The notes under the pieces: generated by a model
Told to the model about the DNA's origin: nothing
The model's input: the letters and a program-made list of their open reading frames with translations, nothing else
Databases searched by the model: none
Position numbers and translations under genes: made by a program
In this document: positions 32,314 to 44,300 of the stretch, one piece after another
How the letters are laid out: each line of letters begins with the position of its first letter
Position numbering within the stretch: the first letter of the stretch is position 1
DNA from: Bromus sterilis
Lineage: Eukaryota > Streptophyta > Magnoliopsida > Poales > Poaceae
Assembly: GCA_950022295.1 (NCBI GenBank)
Contig: OX465597.1
Coordinates: 397,115,016 to 397,179,015, forward strand
Direction of reading: 5' to 3'
DNA length: 64,000 bases

Positions 32314-32331
32314 TTGTGCCATTTCCGGGGA
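32314..32331 (+). other. G5 primer binding site, decayed
   Basis: TTGTGCCATTTCCGGGGA stands at the place of TGGCGCCGTTGCCGGGGA, with four or so mismatches. Priming by tRNA-Asp would be poor, which suggests age. Confidence 0.65.
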
Positions 32332-32573
32332 GGTAAGGTTTGAAGGTATATCTTTAGATCTTGCAATTAAATCTTTTCGTTTCTTGTTTTCATTTTCACT
32401 AGTTAGGCTTTATGGAAAACAAAAAAAAATATGAGAGCTTTATGAGCTCTACCTTGAATTGGGTCATTAAGTGTTTGAATAGAAAATAAAAAAACTATGA
32501 AAATTTATTTGCATACTCTTCATGATTGCAATGTTACTAGTATGTCTTCATTGAATACTTTGATGCTAATGAT

Positions 32574-32990
32574 ATGAAAAGTTATAAGCTTGGGGATGCT
32601 ACGTTTGATGAAGATGATCTTTTTAGCCCCCCAGGTTTTGATGAGGAAATTTATTTTGATGATACTTTGCCTCCGATCTATGATGATTATTGTAATGACA
32701 CTTATGATATAAATAATAAATGTTTGCAAGTGTATCATGATAAGAATGATTCATGTGATAGCTATTTTCTTGAGTTTGCTCCCACTATTACTAATGATAA
32801 GGATTTTGCTTATGTCGAGAGTAATATATTTTCGATGCTTGTGGATCATGATAAGAAAGTTTTATGTGCTACTTATATTGTTGATTTTATTCGTGATCCC
32901 ACTGAAAATTATTATGAGAAGGGAACATATGCTTATAGATATTTCAATAATATCAAGTTCCATCTCTTTATGTTTAAGGTTTTGAAGTAG
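32574..32990 (+). pseudogene. G5 acidic ORF fragment
   Basis: A 138-codon open stretch matching the G2 ORF: YKLGDATFDEDDLFSPPGFD, EEIYFDDTLPPIYDDYCNDT, DSYFLEFAPTITNDKDF. It continues past the G2 stop with NYYEKGTYAYRYFNNIKF, as in G3, and stops at FMFKVLK before the hydrophobic tail of G3. The first ATG is internal; the true MEN start near 32412 is out of frame because of small deletions. Agreement of G2, G3 and G5 suggests a once-coding protein of unknown function. Confidence 0.55.
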
Positions 32991-33071
32991 CACTTGTTTT
33001 CCTTCCTATGCTAATATCTTTATGCTTTAATGAATTATTTACCTACAAGATCCCTTTGCATAGGAAGCATG

Positions 33072-34572
33072 TGATGCTAGCAAAGAAGATACTTCTCTCG
33101 CTCCTCATTGGTTACCCCAAGTGGAAGGTGAGATGTAGCGTAGCAGCAAATTTCCCCTATGCAGAGGATAGGGTTTGTCTCTCGTAGGACTCGCAGAAAT
33201 ACAAGAAGGTGGTAAAGTGAACAATGGCGCCGAGGTTGATAACTTCACCTAGACCTGCACACACAACAAGTAACTTTGCTCCCAACGAGTACAGAGGAGT
33301 TGTCAATTCCTCTGGCCTTGCTGTTTACAAAGGATCAACGCAAGAGATAATAATAGTGGCAACTGAAAGTAAATTGAGGGTGTAAACAATGGTGGAAATA
33401 TGGACCGGGGTCCCATGACGTTCACTAGTGATGTCTCTCTCCCAAAATACGATAAAATTGCTAGCGAGGTAAAAAAATCACAGCTGGGCAATTGACAAGA
33501 TTATAAACGCACCGTAATGCTAACTATGCTACAAAAGAAAGGAAGAGGCTCAAAAGCAATGGGCAGTACGCCAAGGTAAGTAGACCGAAATCCATCTGCA
33601 TCTACTACGAATCATCCACCTTGTTTTATCCCTGGTGGCAACAACACATCCCCTAGTCTCATCTTTCTGTCACTCAAGCTAGACATCAGGGGGGATGAAG
33701 CCACAATCAAGCATAACGCTCCCTCTTGGAGTTGCAACAAATCACTTGGACAAAGTAAACTACGGCAACGGAGAACATGCAAGAATGAATTTAAGAACAA
33801 AAATATAAAAGAGAACCAAATATATTACTCATCACAATCTGAAAATAATCTCATAATCCATCAGATCCCAGCAAACTCAGCATAGCAACACGGAAAATTA
33901 CAAAGGTGCCTCGATCATGTGAGGCAGCTCACGAGGTCTCGAAAGTGGAAGCACAAAGAGGGGAGGAGAACATCACATAGCTACTTGTCATGGACCCATG
34001 GTCCAAGGGGGACTACTCACAGCACATCCGAGAGGCGTCCATGGCAATGGATGGTCTCTCAGAGGGGGTTCCTCCTTCCGACAGGGTGTCGGGGCAGCTT
34101 CTCCTGGAAGCCCCGATCTTGAAACGGTGGCGGCGGCGGTACAAAGAGGAGAACGGGAATAACAGATCGATATTAGGGGTTTCCTCCGCGGGGGCTAAAT
34201 ATAGGCCAAAGGGGGCACCGAGAGGGGCCACAGGGCAGCCAGGAGGCCTCCTGGCGCGCCCTAGGGTTGGGCCGCGCCAGGGACCCTCCTGGGGCCCTGG
34301 TGGGTCCACTCCCTTCCTTCCTTGGTTCTTCGGGAAGCTTCCGGGACACTGATTTTTTATACAATTTTTCCGGAATTTATTTGGCATTTTTATAGCCGGA
34401 AAACCTGAAATATAAAAACAGCAGAAAACAGGAATTGGCAACTGGGTGCACTGAGTTAATACGTTAGTCCAAATATGATCAAAAGTGTATGAAAGTTCAA
34501 GCAAAACATGGCAAAGTCACACAAATCATGCATGGAGAAAGCATAAATTATAGATACGTTTGGGACGTATCA
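33072..34572 (-). repeat. G6: 3' LTR, type A
   Basis: 1,501 bp, in sense from TGATACGTCCCAAACG (34572) to CTTTGCTAGCATCA (33072). The PPT motif lies directly to its right at 34574-34586. Confidence 0.85.
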
Positions 34573-36261
34573 ACATCCCCAAGCTTAATTCCTCCTCGTC
34601 CTTGAGTAGGAAAATGATAACAAGCATAATCTCTGTGGCGACATGCCACACAACCATATAAGGACTTTTATGTAAAGAAATCAAAGCATGCAATTCAATT
34701 CAAGTCTTAACAAGCAAGAGTCTATATTAGCATTGACACAAGCAACAAAAGAACAAAGGGTGCAAGAGATCTCGCTGTCCGTGACTCGAATGTCTCCAGA
34801 TGGTGTTTGCGTGCAAGAAGGGGGATATGGGAATACAAGATAAAAATAGTTTATGAGAACTACTATCTACTAAAGTTTCACACTTAGTCTCCTTTGGATT
34901 CTTATCTTGACTCGTCCCCAGACCACTAGTCAGGTACAAGTTAAACTGATCCACTCCTTTTCGATATTTTGAGCACTCATGCAATGGATGAGCGTGAGCA
35001 AGAAAGTTGACACCTACAAGGCGAAACAAAAAGAAGGTGGAGGAGGAAGACAAAAATGTGTGAAAGGCTCACATCAATGAGGACAACCATAGGCGAAAGA
35101 AGGCCATATGATAGATATGATGTGAGGAGTAGGGATTGCCATGCAACGGATGCACATGTGAGCTAAAAGCTCTCCAAGGGAACTAGTGGGGGTGCATCCA
35201 ATTTGCTTGCTCAAGAAGACCTAGAGCTCTTTTGAGGAGGCTCATCATTGGAATATACAAGCCAAGTTCTATAGTGTGAAGCGTCACTACATAGCTATAT
35301 GCATGTATGATGAAATATATGGAGTACAAGGGATAGAGGATGAAGTACTAGTGTGGATCTCTCAAAAGGAATAGTAGTGTGCCCCCTTCTCTTTTTTTCT
35401 ATTTTTTTTGTATTTTTTTGGTGGCCTCAATGGCTCTTTCTATTTCTATCATTTGTCCTCTTTGGGATCTTTTGATTTTGTCCTCTTTGGGATCTTGTCC
35501 TCACTTTAGGGGAAACACTCTATATTTTACAAGAATATAGGAGATCTTTCACACTTTAAAAGGGTACTCACATAAAGAAGATGTAACTATCATGATGCAA
35601 ATGTATGCATCTGCCAGGATAGCAGGATATGCAATGATACTAGCGCGTCATATAGCAATGATCAGGGCAAGCCCCAACTAGCATGCGGCTCATCGATCAA
35701 GCAAGTAGCATGTATGACATGAAAATCAAGTCATGAGAAGGTGGATGTTGCATGGCAATGTATCTCGGAAAGGCTATGGAAATGCCTTGATAGGTAGGTA
35801 TTGTGGCTGTTTTGAGGAAAGATATAAGGAGGTTTATGATGACAGAGTGTATCATGCCAAGGGTTTGGATGTACCGGCGAAGGTTAACGCCAACTCTCGG
35901 AGTGAGAAGGAGGCAATGCACGGCACAGGAAAGGCTAGAAAAATGTGGGAGGTGGAAGTGTCAACTTTCGAATACTCACATTAGTCCGAAGAACTCATGC
36001 ACTTATTATCAGTAACTCTCAATCTAATCAGGAGGTTCACAAAGAGACAAGTTCCCCGAGGAGGAGTGTATGGGGGTTTGGTTATCCTTGCGCATCCTCG
36101 ACTCATGGTACGTGAGTGTACTCTAATATTCGAACCCTCCAGAGGTTAGTGATCCATCTAGTAGCTAGAGTTCTCAACAGGGGTTTTGGTTTTTGAAAAT
36201 CACACGGATTGCCCAAAATACGACATCTATCAGTAATAGGCTAAAGCTCTTGACACCATAA
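34573..36261 (-). mobile_element. G6 non-coding tail, proximal part
   Basis: It begins with the PPT (minus-strand AAGCTTGGGGATG at 34574-34586) and runs to the D1 target CATAA (36257-36261). It is colinear with G7 53191-54830 and, inverted, with G4. It has no gene. Confidence 0.8.
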
Positions 36262-38301
36262 TGTTACACCCTCACTGTCAGTGAACAGTAATCACTGTTA
36301 CCAATGATGGTTACTGTTACAAAATTCTTGCTTTGATCAAACATGTTAATCTTGGACCAATGCAAAGTCAAATTTCCCTGTTATTGAATATTAAAATTAT
36401 GTGACAAATAAAACTTGGTCCAAAAACTTTGCAACCACTTTTGTTAAATCCCAAATATTCAGTGAATCACTTCCATATGTGCATTGGAATTTACTGGTCT
36501 CTAAATTATTTGAAACAATAATAAACAGTAGCCAAAAACCCCCTATTAACCATTTAATATTTAATTCAAATATTAAATGACTTTTAATATTGCCCAAACT
36601 AATTGTGGCACTGACCTATGGTGAATACTAAATTATGGGTCACATAAAACAATTTACAAAAATGCCTAGGTTAGTAAAACAATTGCAAAAGAAAATTAAC
36701 AGAAAAAGAAAAGATAAAAATAAAAACCTAGCCAAACCTACCCCCTGGGCGGAGCCCATTTCTCTCCCCCTGGACCGCCTAGCCCAGCAAGCCCACCAGC
36801 CCCCCCGAGACTAGCCCAAGTCCCCCTCCCCTGTTCTCCCCTGTTCACCACGCCGTGGAGAGCATCCATGGAGCCACGACGCCCGACGACGCCGTGTCGG
36901 CCATCGAACGGCACCCCGGCGACCATAGGAGGCCGAGACCCCCTCCGTGCCCTAGGACGAACCCTAGCCCCTCCCCTCGATAGATCTCACCCTCCCTCGC
37001 GCCCCCAACGCCGTCTCTCTCGAAACCGAGCGCCACCGTGAACGCCGTCGTGCTCCGGCGCGGACAACGGCCACTAGAGCCTCTGCCATTGTGTCCGTCG
37101 GGTCTGCCGTCGTCTTCTTCCTCACCCCGCGCAAGCAATCGACCAGTGGACGTCTACATCGCGCGCTACCTCGCCGTTCCCCTCCCTGCACCCGACTCCG
37201 TCGCCGCCAAATTGCCGCCACCACGAGCCCTCCGCGAGCCACCTGCCCTCCACTACACGCTCCTGGTGAGCTCCCCGTACGCCTCCGACCTCTAGCTCCC
37301 CCTCTCGTGCACCGTACGCCGCCCCGCCATTGTTTCGTGAGCTCTCCGCCGTGGGGGACCTCACCGCCGTGGCGTAGAGCCCGCTTATGACCCGCCAAAC
37401 CCACCGTTGCATTCCGCACGCTCCCAGGAGCCGAACGCACACGCGCCCGCCCCAAGCCGCGGGCTAAATCGACGTCTTCGTCGAGGCCGTACCACAGCCG
37501 CCGCTGCACTCGTCGCCGACGACGATTCCGGCGACTCCCCGCCACCGCACCACCACTGACCGACGCGTCGTGCTCCCCTGCATCGAACGCACTGCCCAGC
37601 GCCTCCTCCTGTGCCCCGTAGCGTCGTCCCCGTCGACCTCGCCGGCGTGGTCTCCAGTGAGCTCGCCGGTCAGTAGCTGCCAGATGGGCCCCAGTGGCCA
37701 GTTGGCTAATTAGCCACTAATGACCCCCTGGTCACTGACAGTGGAAAAGGCCCCCCCTAATTGCCCTGTTAAATTAACCAGAGACAAAATAACCCCCTAT
37801 CTCTCTGGCTTACAGGTGGGCCCCCATGCCCTTAATAATTAATTAAGTTGTTTAATTGACATGTGAGACTGACACCTGGGCCCCACCTCCTGTTAATTAA
37901 TTAAAATGTTAGTTAGATTACTAAGCCTATGACATGTGGGCCACCCCCTGGTAATTAAACTAAATCAAATTAATTTATTTAATTATTCACTGACCAGTGG
38001 GACCCACTGGTCAGTATTAAAATTAATATAATTTGTATTAAATATATAATAAAAGCAAATAGAAATTGATTTAAATAATTTAAAAATGAATTAAACTTGT
38101 TAAATTAATATCTTTTAATCCGTAACTCGGATTAAAATAATTTATATATCAATATTACTTAGAAAAATACGTAGAATACGAATACGGTATTTGTTTGTCT
38201 ACCACCCCCCCTTCTAACGTACCGAACATTGAACCGCCCCCCCCTCCGGACCGTTTGTCCGATGAATTGTCCGGTACTGTAAAAGTACCCGGATTAATTT
38301 A

Positions 38302-38326
38302 TTCCGAACACGAAAGTTGTTCGGAA
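38302..38326. repeat. Perfect hairpin in D1 LTR
   Basis: Stem TTCCGAACA/TGTTCGGAA, 9 bp with a 7-nt loop CGAAAGT. It is intact in the 3' LTR at 50306-50330. A neighbouring GGTACT/AGTACC inverted repeat lies ~30 bp upstream. Confidence 0.75.
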
Positions 38327-38818
38327 TAGTTCAACTAACCCGGAGACACCACCCACACGTGTGTCAGATGTACACGACACCTCCAGCATGACCCCCCCTC
38401 CGGACACCCTGTCCGGTAATCACCCGGAGTCAGTATTTCATCCTCGGATGAATTCCCGCTCCGAGCTTATTGCATCGTACTACGTTAGAGCACCGATAAC
38501 ATTTCATCTGTCATGTCATGTATCTGTTTGTATATGTTTTGCTTTATATTTAATGTTTCTCCCCCCCTTTATTCTCCGATAGACCCCGCTGCTGCCGCCG
38601 ACTACACCGCCGCTGAGTACGACTACTTCGTCGACGACTGTACCCCTATCGTCGAGCTTCCAGGCAAGCATAGCCATTCTCTTTTCCAGATATCGCCTAT
38701 CTTTTCGTACATTTCTTGCACTAGGCATTGCTGCTACTGCTACGTTACAATCCTATTCAACTGCATAGCTTATCATTATCGCCCCTTGATTACTTTTCCG
38801 CTATCCTATGCTGCCATG

Positions 38819-38845
38819 TATATATATATATATATATATATATAT
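38819..38845. repeat. (TA)n microsatellite in D1 5' LTR
   Basis: About 13 TA units. The 3' LTR counterpart at 50829-50862 is longer, as expected for slippage after insertion. Confidence 0.85.
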
Positions 38846-38904
38846 CTTATAATCAGCAGTTAGACCTGCGCCTTGTTAGTCAATAGGATTAGATAGCGGG
38901 CCTT

Positions 38905-38923
38905 GATCACTCTGGGAGTGATC
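38905..38923. repeat. Short perfect hairpin in D1 LTR
   Basis: Stem GATCACTC/GAGTGATC with the 3-nt loop TGG. The 3' LTR copy (50922-50940) keeps both arms and changes only the loop (TAG). Confidence 0.75.
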
Positions 38924-40163
38924 GTGGAAACAATACATTATAAACTGCTACAGGTACGGTTCAGAGCAGACACCGATGCAGGCCCCTACCCCGGTTCTGC
39001 CAAGCCACCTCAAGTGTGAGCTATCGAGGAGTAATCCTTGTACTCCACTCGAGGCTGACTTTGTATAGCCAGCCTAAGGTACTGATCCACGGGCGTCCTT
39101 AAAGGTAAGGAGTCGTGTGACCCCACGGTGCCCGCACAGGGTGTCTTAGCGGAACGACAGGTTAGGTGTATTCCACCGGTGTGCGGCGGGCCTGGTACTG
39201 TTCGTGGCCGACAGATATCCTGTTGTACGAAAGTCGAGCTCTTCCAAGAGCAAACGCGAGACAAGGTAAGGAGACACTTCACCTTGTTGGTAACCGCACA
39301 AGTTGGTGGGACGACAGGGCAGGCGACCACTGGCTCTGGTAATGGGGGTGGACCTGTCTGCTGTCGTTGTCCGCGACTCACCTAAATAAGGACAACAATA
39401 ACGGTTGTTCCGATAGATAATAATTAAAATGCTTAATGGGTCAGGTGGATGACTTGAGTGGGTCGTCGTGCCCTTTACGCACTACCTCCACGTGGGATTA
39501 CGGTGTGGGCCTTCTGCGTTGTAGCCTCGTTCGAGGGCTCTTCAGACGTCAGCTTTACCTCGGGCTGATTGTCGGGCTTGGACCGCTTACTCCGGTAGTG
39601 GGAAGTGGGTCTGCTTCACCGGCCAGCCACGTACCGTGCAGGAGTACAAAGGACAAGGGTCCAAAGTTCTTTTTTACTTAGGATTTAGACCGGCGGATGG
39701 ACTCTCTGTTGAGCTCAAAGGATGGACTTCATCGTATCGGATAGCCTCGGTGGGGCATTCCCTAACAAGGTGTAAGCCACCCTGCAGATCCGAGCGTGTA
39801 GGGTAATAGTAGTGCAGCCCCTGCAGGGAAGATAATCTATTCGGATAGCCGTGTCCACGGTAACAGGTCGCTTTATGCTAAAGCCAGACTCTACTACTAC
39901 AAACTACTACTACTAAACTGATTGGTTCCGGGTTTTCTTCCTCGCAGGGAAGTCGAGGAGGGATTCTCGGAGGCATTGTTAATTGTTATATAATACAACT
40001 TATTATTATACAATGCTGCAGCAACTTCTGCTGCATTGTTATTACATTCATGCTATTGAACTGTTGGCTATTCTCTTCTCATGCTGCAAGACTCGTCGGA
40101 AGATGCTAGTCTTCGTTAGGCCTAGCTTCTTACCCTTATTCTGATTTCCATCTTGCAGTCCAC

Positions 40164-40172
40164 TATATATAT
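40164..40172 (+). promoter_or_regulatory. Possible TATA box of D1 LTR
   Basis: TATATATAT before CCTCCCCTTTCC, about 480 bp from the LTR end. The 3' LTR copy near 60009 is ATATATA. Other AT-rich stretches exist, so this is tentative. Confidence 0.35.
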
Positions 40173-40656
40173 CCTCCCCTTTCCATTTGATACATGCATA
40201 AATGCTTAGTAGTGGACGTAAGACTCGCGGGTATGCTAGATACTCACCCTTGCTTTATTTCCCCTTTTTGTTTTGCCTGATCGGCCGCTGCAATCGACGT
40301 TGGAGCCCAGGAGCAGGAGTACCCAGAGGCGACTACTACGACGTCGAGTTCCCCGTTGACCAGGAGTAGTTCGGTGGATCCCAAGCAGGAGGCCTCGCCT
40401 GTTCGATCTGTATCTCTGATGTTATGTGTGCTAGCCTTCTTCAGGAAAAACTTGACTAACTATGTCTGTACTCAGATATTATGTTTGTATAACTTATGTA
40501 TTTGGATCCTCGTGATCCCTGGTATTGTAACATATTGGTTTATCCTTTTGTGTTTAGTGTTGTGCTGTCATATTCTCACCGTGGCACCCTAATCTCAGCC
40601 GTGTACCCTGCGTGTATGTTTACTGTACACGGATTGATTTTGGGGGCGTCACAAGT

Positions 40657-40668
40657 TGGTATCAGAGC
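40657..40668 (+). other. D1 primer binding site, initiator tRNA-Met
   Basis: TGGTATCAGAGC, complementary to the 3' end of plant initiator tRNA-Met, three bases after the LTR end. Confidence 0.9.
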
Positions 40669-41302
40669 CGACTGCTTTTAGGAAGCCACCCCACCACTAC
40701 TTGGTCGAAGTTGAGTCTAGACTTTGAAAAACTATTTTGCTAACTTAATGTTTGGCTTACGGGCCCACATCGATGTCACTACGTGTGATATCTATGGAAT
40801 TAGGATCCTTTTCTCCTTATCTATGCTCTGGGACTCTGCTCTCTTATCCTTGCTGGTAAGTTTTACTAACTCTGACATTAGGATCACGTTCTCTTGATTC
40901 CACCCGGCATTCTGGTGCTACCCCATTGATTGAGTCGTGTCGCAGGAGTTCTACCCCAGGTCCCAGACCGCGGATCCCATTCTCATTCTGGGCAAGCCGT
41001 GCGTTCTCTGGCATCTACTCCTGTGGCCAACAATTTTCTTGCGACGTGATTGACATAGTGGAATCTATGTCGCGTCGTGTAATCCTTACCGCGGTCTGCG
41101 CGCCACCTAGTGTGTCCTTTTTCCTTAATTTCTACGACGTTACGCTGCCCGATTTTTGATTGATTCCGTGTGTGGATGTGTATGTCTTATATGACTGCTC
41201 CTATATATCCGCGCCCCTCTTCGTTGTCTTATTACCTCCTGCTTGTTTCTGGTATCTCGTTAAATTTTCATCGCTGAAATACCCCTGTTAAATTCTAGCA
41301 GG
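40669..41302 (+). mobile_element. D1 untranslated leader
   Basis: 634 bp between primer site and gag start with no coding signal. It should carry the packaging signal of the element, but I cannot point to it. Confidence 0.6.
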
Positions 41303-44300
41303 ATGGCTGGTCGTGGTGGTCGTGGTGCCAACGACCCACCTCCGCCGTCGGATTACATGGCCGCGATGATGCAGCAGTTCGAGCTGAACCGTCATTTCAT
41401 GCAGAATGTCATGGCTCAGTTCCCTCAGCCGAATCAGAATGGGCACCACCATCAGCATGCCACCGTGACTCTGCACGACTTCACCCGCCTCAACCCCACT
41501 ATGTTCCGCAACTCTGTTCACCCGTTGGATGCTGATGACTGGCTTCGCGACATCACTCACGAGCTGGAGTCTGCTAATGGCGATCCAGCCGACTATGTGA
41601 ACTTTGCGTCCTATCAGCTGAAAGGCGCCGCTGCTCAGTGGTGGAGCACCCACAAGCGTTCACTTCCAGTCGGTGAAGTCATCACCTGGGATGAATTCCA
41701 GACTGCCTTTCGTGCCCGCTACATTCCTCAGGGGATTATGGATCACAAGGGGGAAGAATTACGCAACCTCACTCAGGGCAACATGACTGTTGAAGCCTAT
41801 TAGCGCGAGTTCCTCAACCTCTCTCGCTATGCGGAAGAAGAGATCACCACTGATGCTCGCAGACAGCAGAAGTTTCGCCTCGGTCTCAATGCAAACCTCA
41901 GGCTCGCTCTTGCCGTTCATGATTTCGCCAACTTCGCCACCAAGGTGAACAAGGCTATCACCGTCGAGACTGCCCAGATGGAGCATAAGGACTCGCTTAA
42001 GCGCTATCGTGACGTTGGCTCATCTTCGGGCACAACGCAGAAGCGTCGCATTTTTTCTCCCTCACAGTGTGACCCAGGCACCTGTACCTTCTCCCAGGCC
42101 TTCGTATGCTGCACCCCGTATGCCTCCACCACCACCGAGGCCAAGAGCTCTGCCCTAACACCCAATGCTGCTCCCCTCCGTCCTGAGGATGGACTGTGCT
42201 TCAAGTGTCGTCGCCCCGGTCACATTGCCAGAGACTGCCTCCAGACTCAGAATCAACTGGTAGTTCACCCTGCTGGTCGCGGAAATGGTCGTGGCAACAA
42301 CAGGACCCCCAACTATAATATTGGGTCTGCTGCTCATGCTCGTGGACATGCTTACAACATCGATGTTGTGGAAGCTCAGGAACAACCCGCTACCGTGATG
42401 GGTACCCTTCTCGTAAATTCAGTACCTGCTACTGTTTTATTTGATACAGGAGCATCGCATTCATTCATGTCTGAAGCATTTGCATTGTCACATAACTTCA
42501 CGCTTGAAAAGATGCACCCACCGATGGTTGTCCGCACCCCGATAGGCCAGTGCCAAACCTCCAAGTTAGTTCCCAATACCACCGTTGAAGTCGAGGGAAT
42601 TGTTTTCCTTGCTTCCCCCATCATTCTGAAGTCTTCCACCATAGACCTTATCCTTGGAATGGATTGTCTGAAAGTTCACGATGCCGCACTGTATGGTGGC
42701 ACCAAGTCTAACCAACTTTTCCACCCCTCCGGCGAGATTGTGAACCACACCGCCCGAATAACCCAAAACGCTGAAGCGCAGATCTATACGATGAATGCTT
42801 TGAACGTCTCACCTCTCTAAGGCATTGAGAAAGTTCCAGTCGTTTGTGAAGTCTTCGACGTCTTCCCAGAAGAACTTCCGGGAATACCCCCGACCAGAGA
42901 AGTTGAGTTCGTCATCGACTTGAAGCCCGACACTACCCCTATTGCTAAGCGTCCTTACAAGATGCCGCCGCATGAACTCCTTGAACTTAAGAAGGAGATC
43001 GACGAAGCACTTCGGAAAGGCTTCATTCGCCCAAGTTCCTCCGCTTGGGGAGCGCCTTCGCTCTTTGTCAAGAAAAGTGATGGTACAAACCGTTTGGTCC
43101 AAGATTACCGACCTATCAACCAAGCCACCATCCAGAACAAGTACCCACTTCCTCGGATCAATGATCTTTATGATCAACTTGCTGGATCCACAGTGTTCTC
43201 GAAACTCGACTTGAGGTTGGGTTATCATCAGATCCGGGTCCGTGAAGAGGACATCCCGAAGACGGCCTTCATTACTCGCTATGGTTCTTACGAGTACACC
43301 GTCATGTCATTTGGCTTGAAGAATGCCCCAGCCACCTTTGCCCGATTGATGAACTATATATTCATGGAATACCTCGACAAGTTCGTTGTGGTTTATCTGG
43401 ATGATATCCTAATATACTCCAAGAATGAAGAAGAGCATGCTGAACACCTTCGTCTTATACTGGAAAAGCTTCGAGAACACAAACTCTACGCTAAGTATTC
43501 TAAGTGTGAGTTCTGGCTTCCTGAAGTAACCTACCTTGGTCATGTGATTTCCAAGGATGGCATTGCCGTAAACCCAGAACGTATTCAGTCTATCCTAGAT
43601 TGGACTCCCCCCAAGGCTGTCTAGCAAGTCAGAAGTTTCCTCGGACTCGCCAGCTATTGTCGCCGTTTTGTCGAGAACTTCTCCAAGATTGCCAAGCCTC
43701 TGACCAATCTGCTTCACAAAGGTGTCAAGTTTGAGTGGATAGATAAATGTCAGGAAAGTTTCCAAGCTCTCAAGGACAAGCTCACTTCTCCTCCGGTGCT
43801 AGCTCCCCCTGATATTCGGAAGGACTTCGTGATATATTGCGATGCGTCTCGTCAAGGATTAGGTTGTGTCCTAATGCAAGAGCGCAAAGTGATTGATTAT
43901 GGCTCTCGTCAGTTGCGTGCTCACGAATACAAGTATCCAACACATGATCTAGAATTGGAAGCGGTAATTTATGCGTTGAAGCTGTGGCGACATTACCTCG
44001 TCGGTAATCGTTGCGAGATATACACCGACCACCAAAGCCTGAAGTACCTATTTACTCAGCCTGACCCGAATCTCCGCCAGGAAAGGTGGCTCGAGACAAT
44101 AGCCGATTTCAACATGGATATTCATTACACACCTGGCAAAGCTAATGTGATGGCCGATGCCTTAAGCCGCAAAGCCTATTGTAGTGAACTAGAAGTTCAA
44201 CTACAACAACCACTTCAATATGAAGAGCTCCACAAAATGACCATCGAGATTGTTCCTCAGGGCCATGTGAATTCCCTGGTTATCGAACTAGACTTATACA

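Larger units (their letters stand above)
30855..33071 (+). mobile_element. G5: 5' end of an Athila-like type B element
   Basis: It has a 5' LTR (30855-32304), a decayed primer site and part of the coding region, then G6 interrupts it at 33072. The internal region is short and most of gag is absent, as in G2. The rest of G5 should lie right of the window, beyond G6. Confidence 0.75.
36262..40653 (+). repeat. D1: 5' LTR
   Basis: A 4,392-bp LTR from TGTTACACCC to GGCGTCACA. It is mosaic: AT-rich at the start, a GC-rich island (about 36740-37700), an AT-rich block (37700-38180), then a region with hairpins, an (AT)n run and a TATATATAT at 40164-40172. The minus-strand ORF of 193 codons over the GC island is broken in the 3' LTR copy, so it is not a maintained gene. 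Confidence 0.9.

Noticed and set aside
36964..37545. 193-codon minus-strand ORF in the D1 5' LTR
   Set aside because: The same sequence in the 3' LTR (about 46475-47120) has its frame broken by small indels, and the product is low-complexity Arg/Gly. Not a maintained gene.
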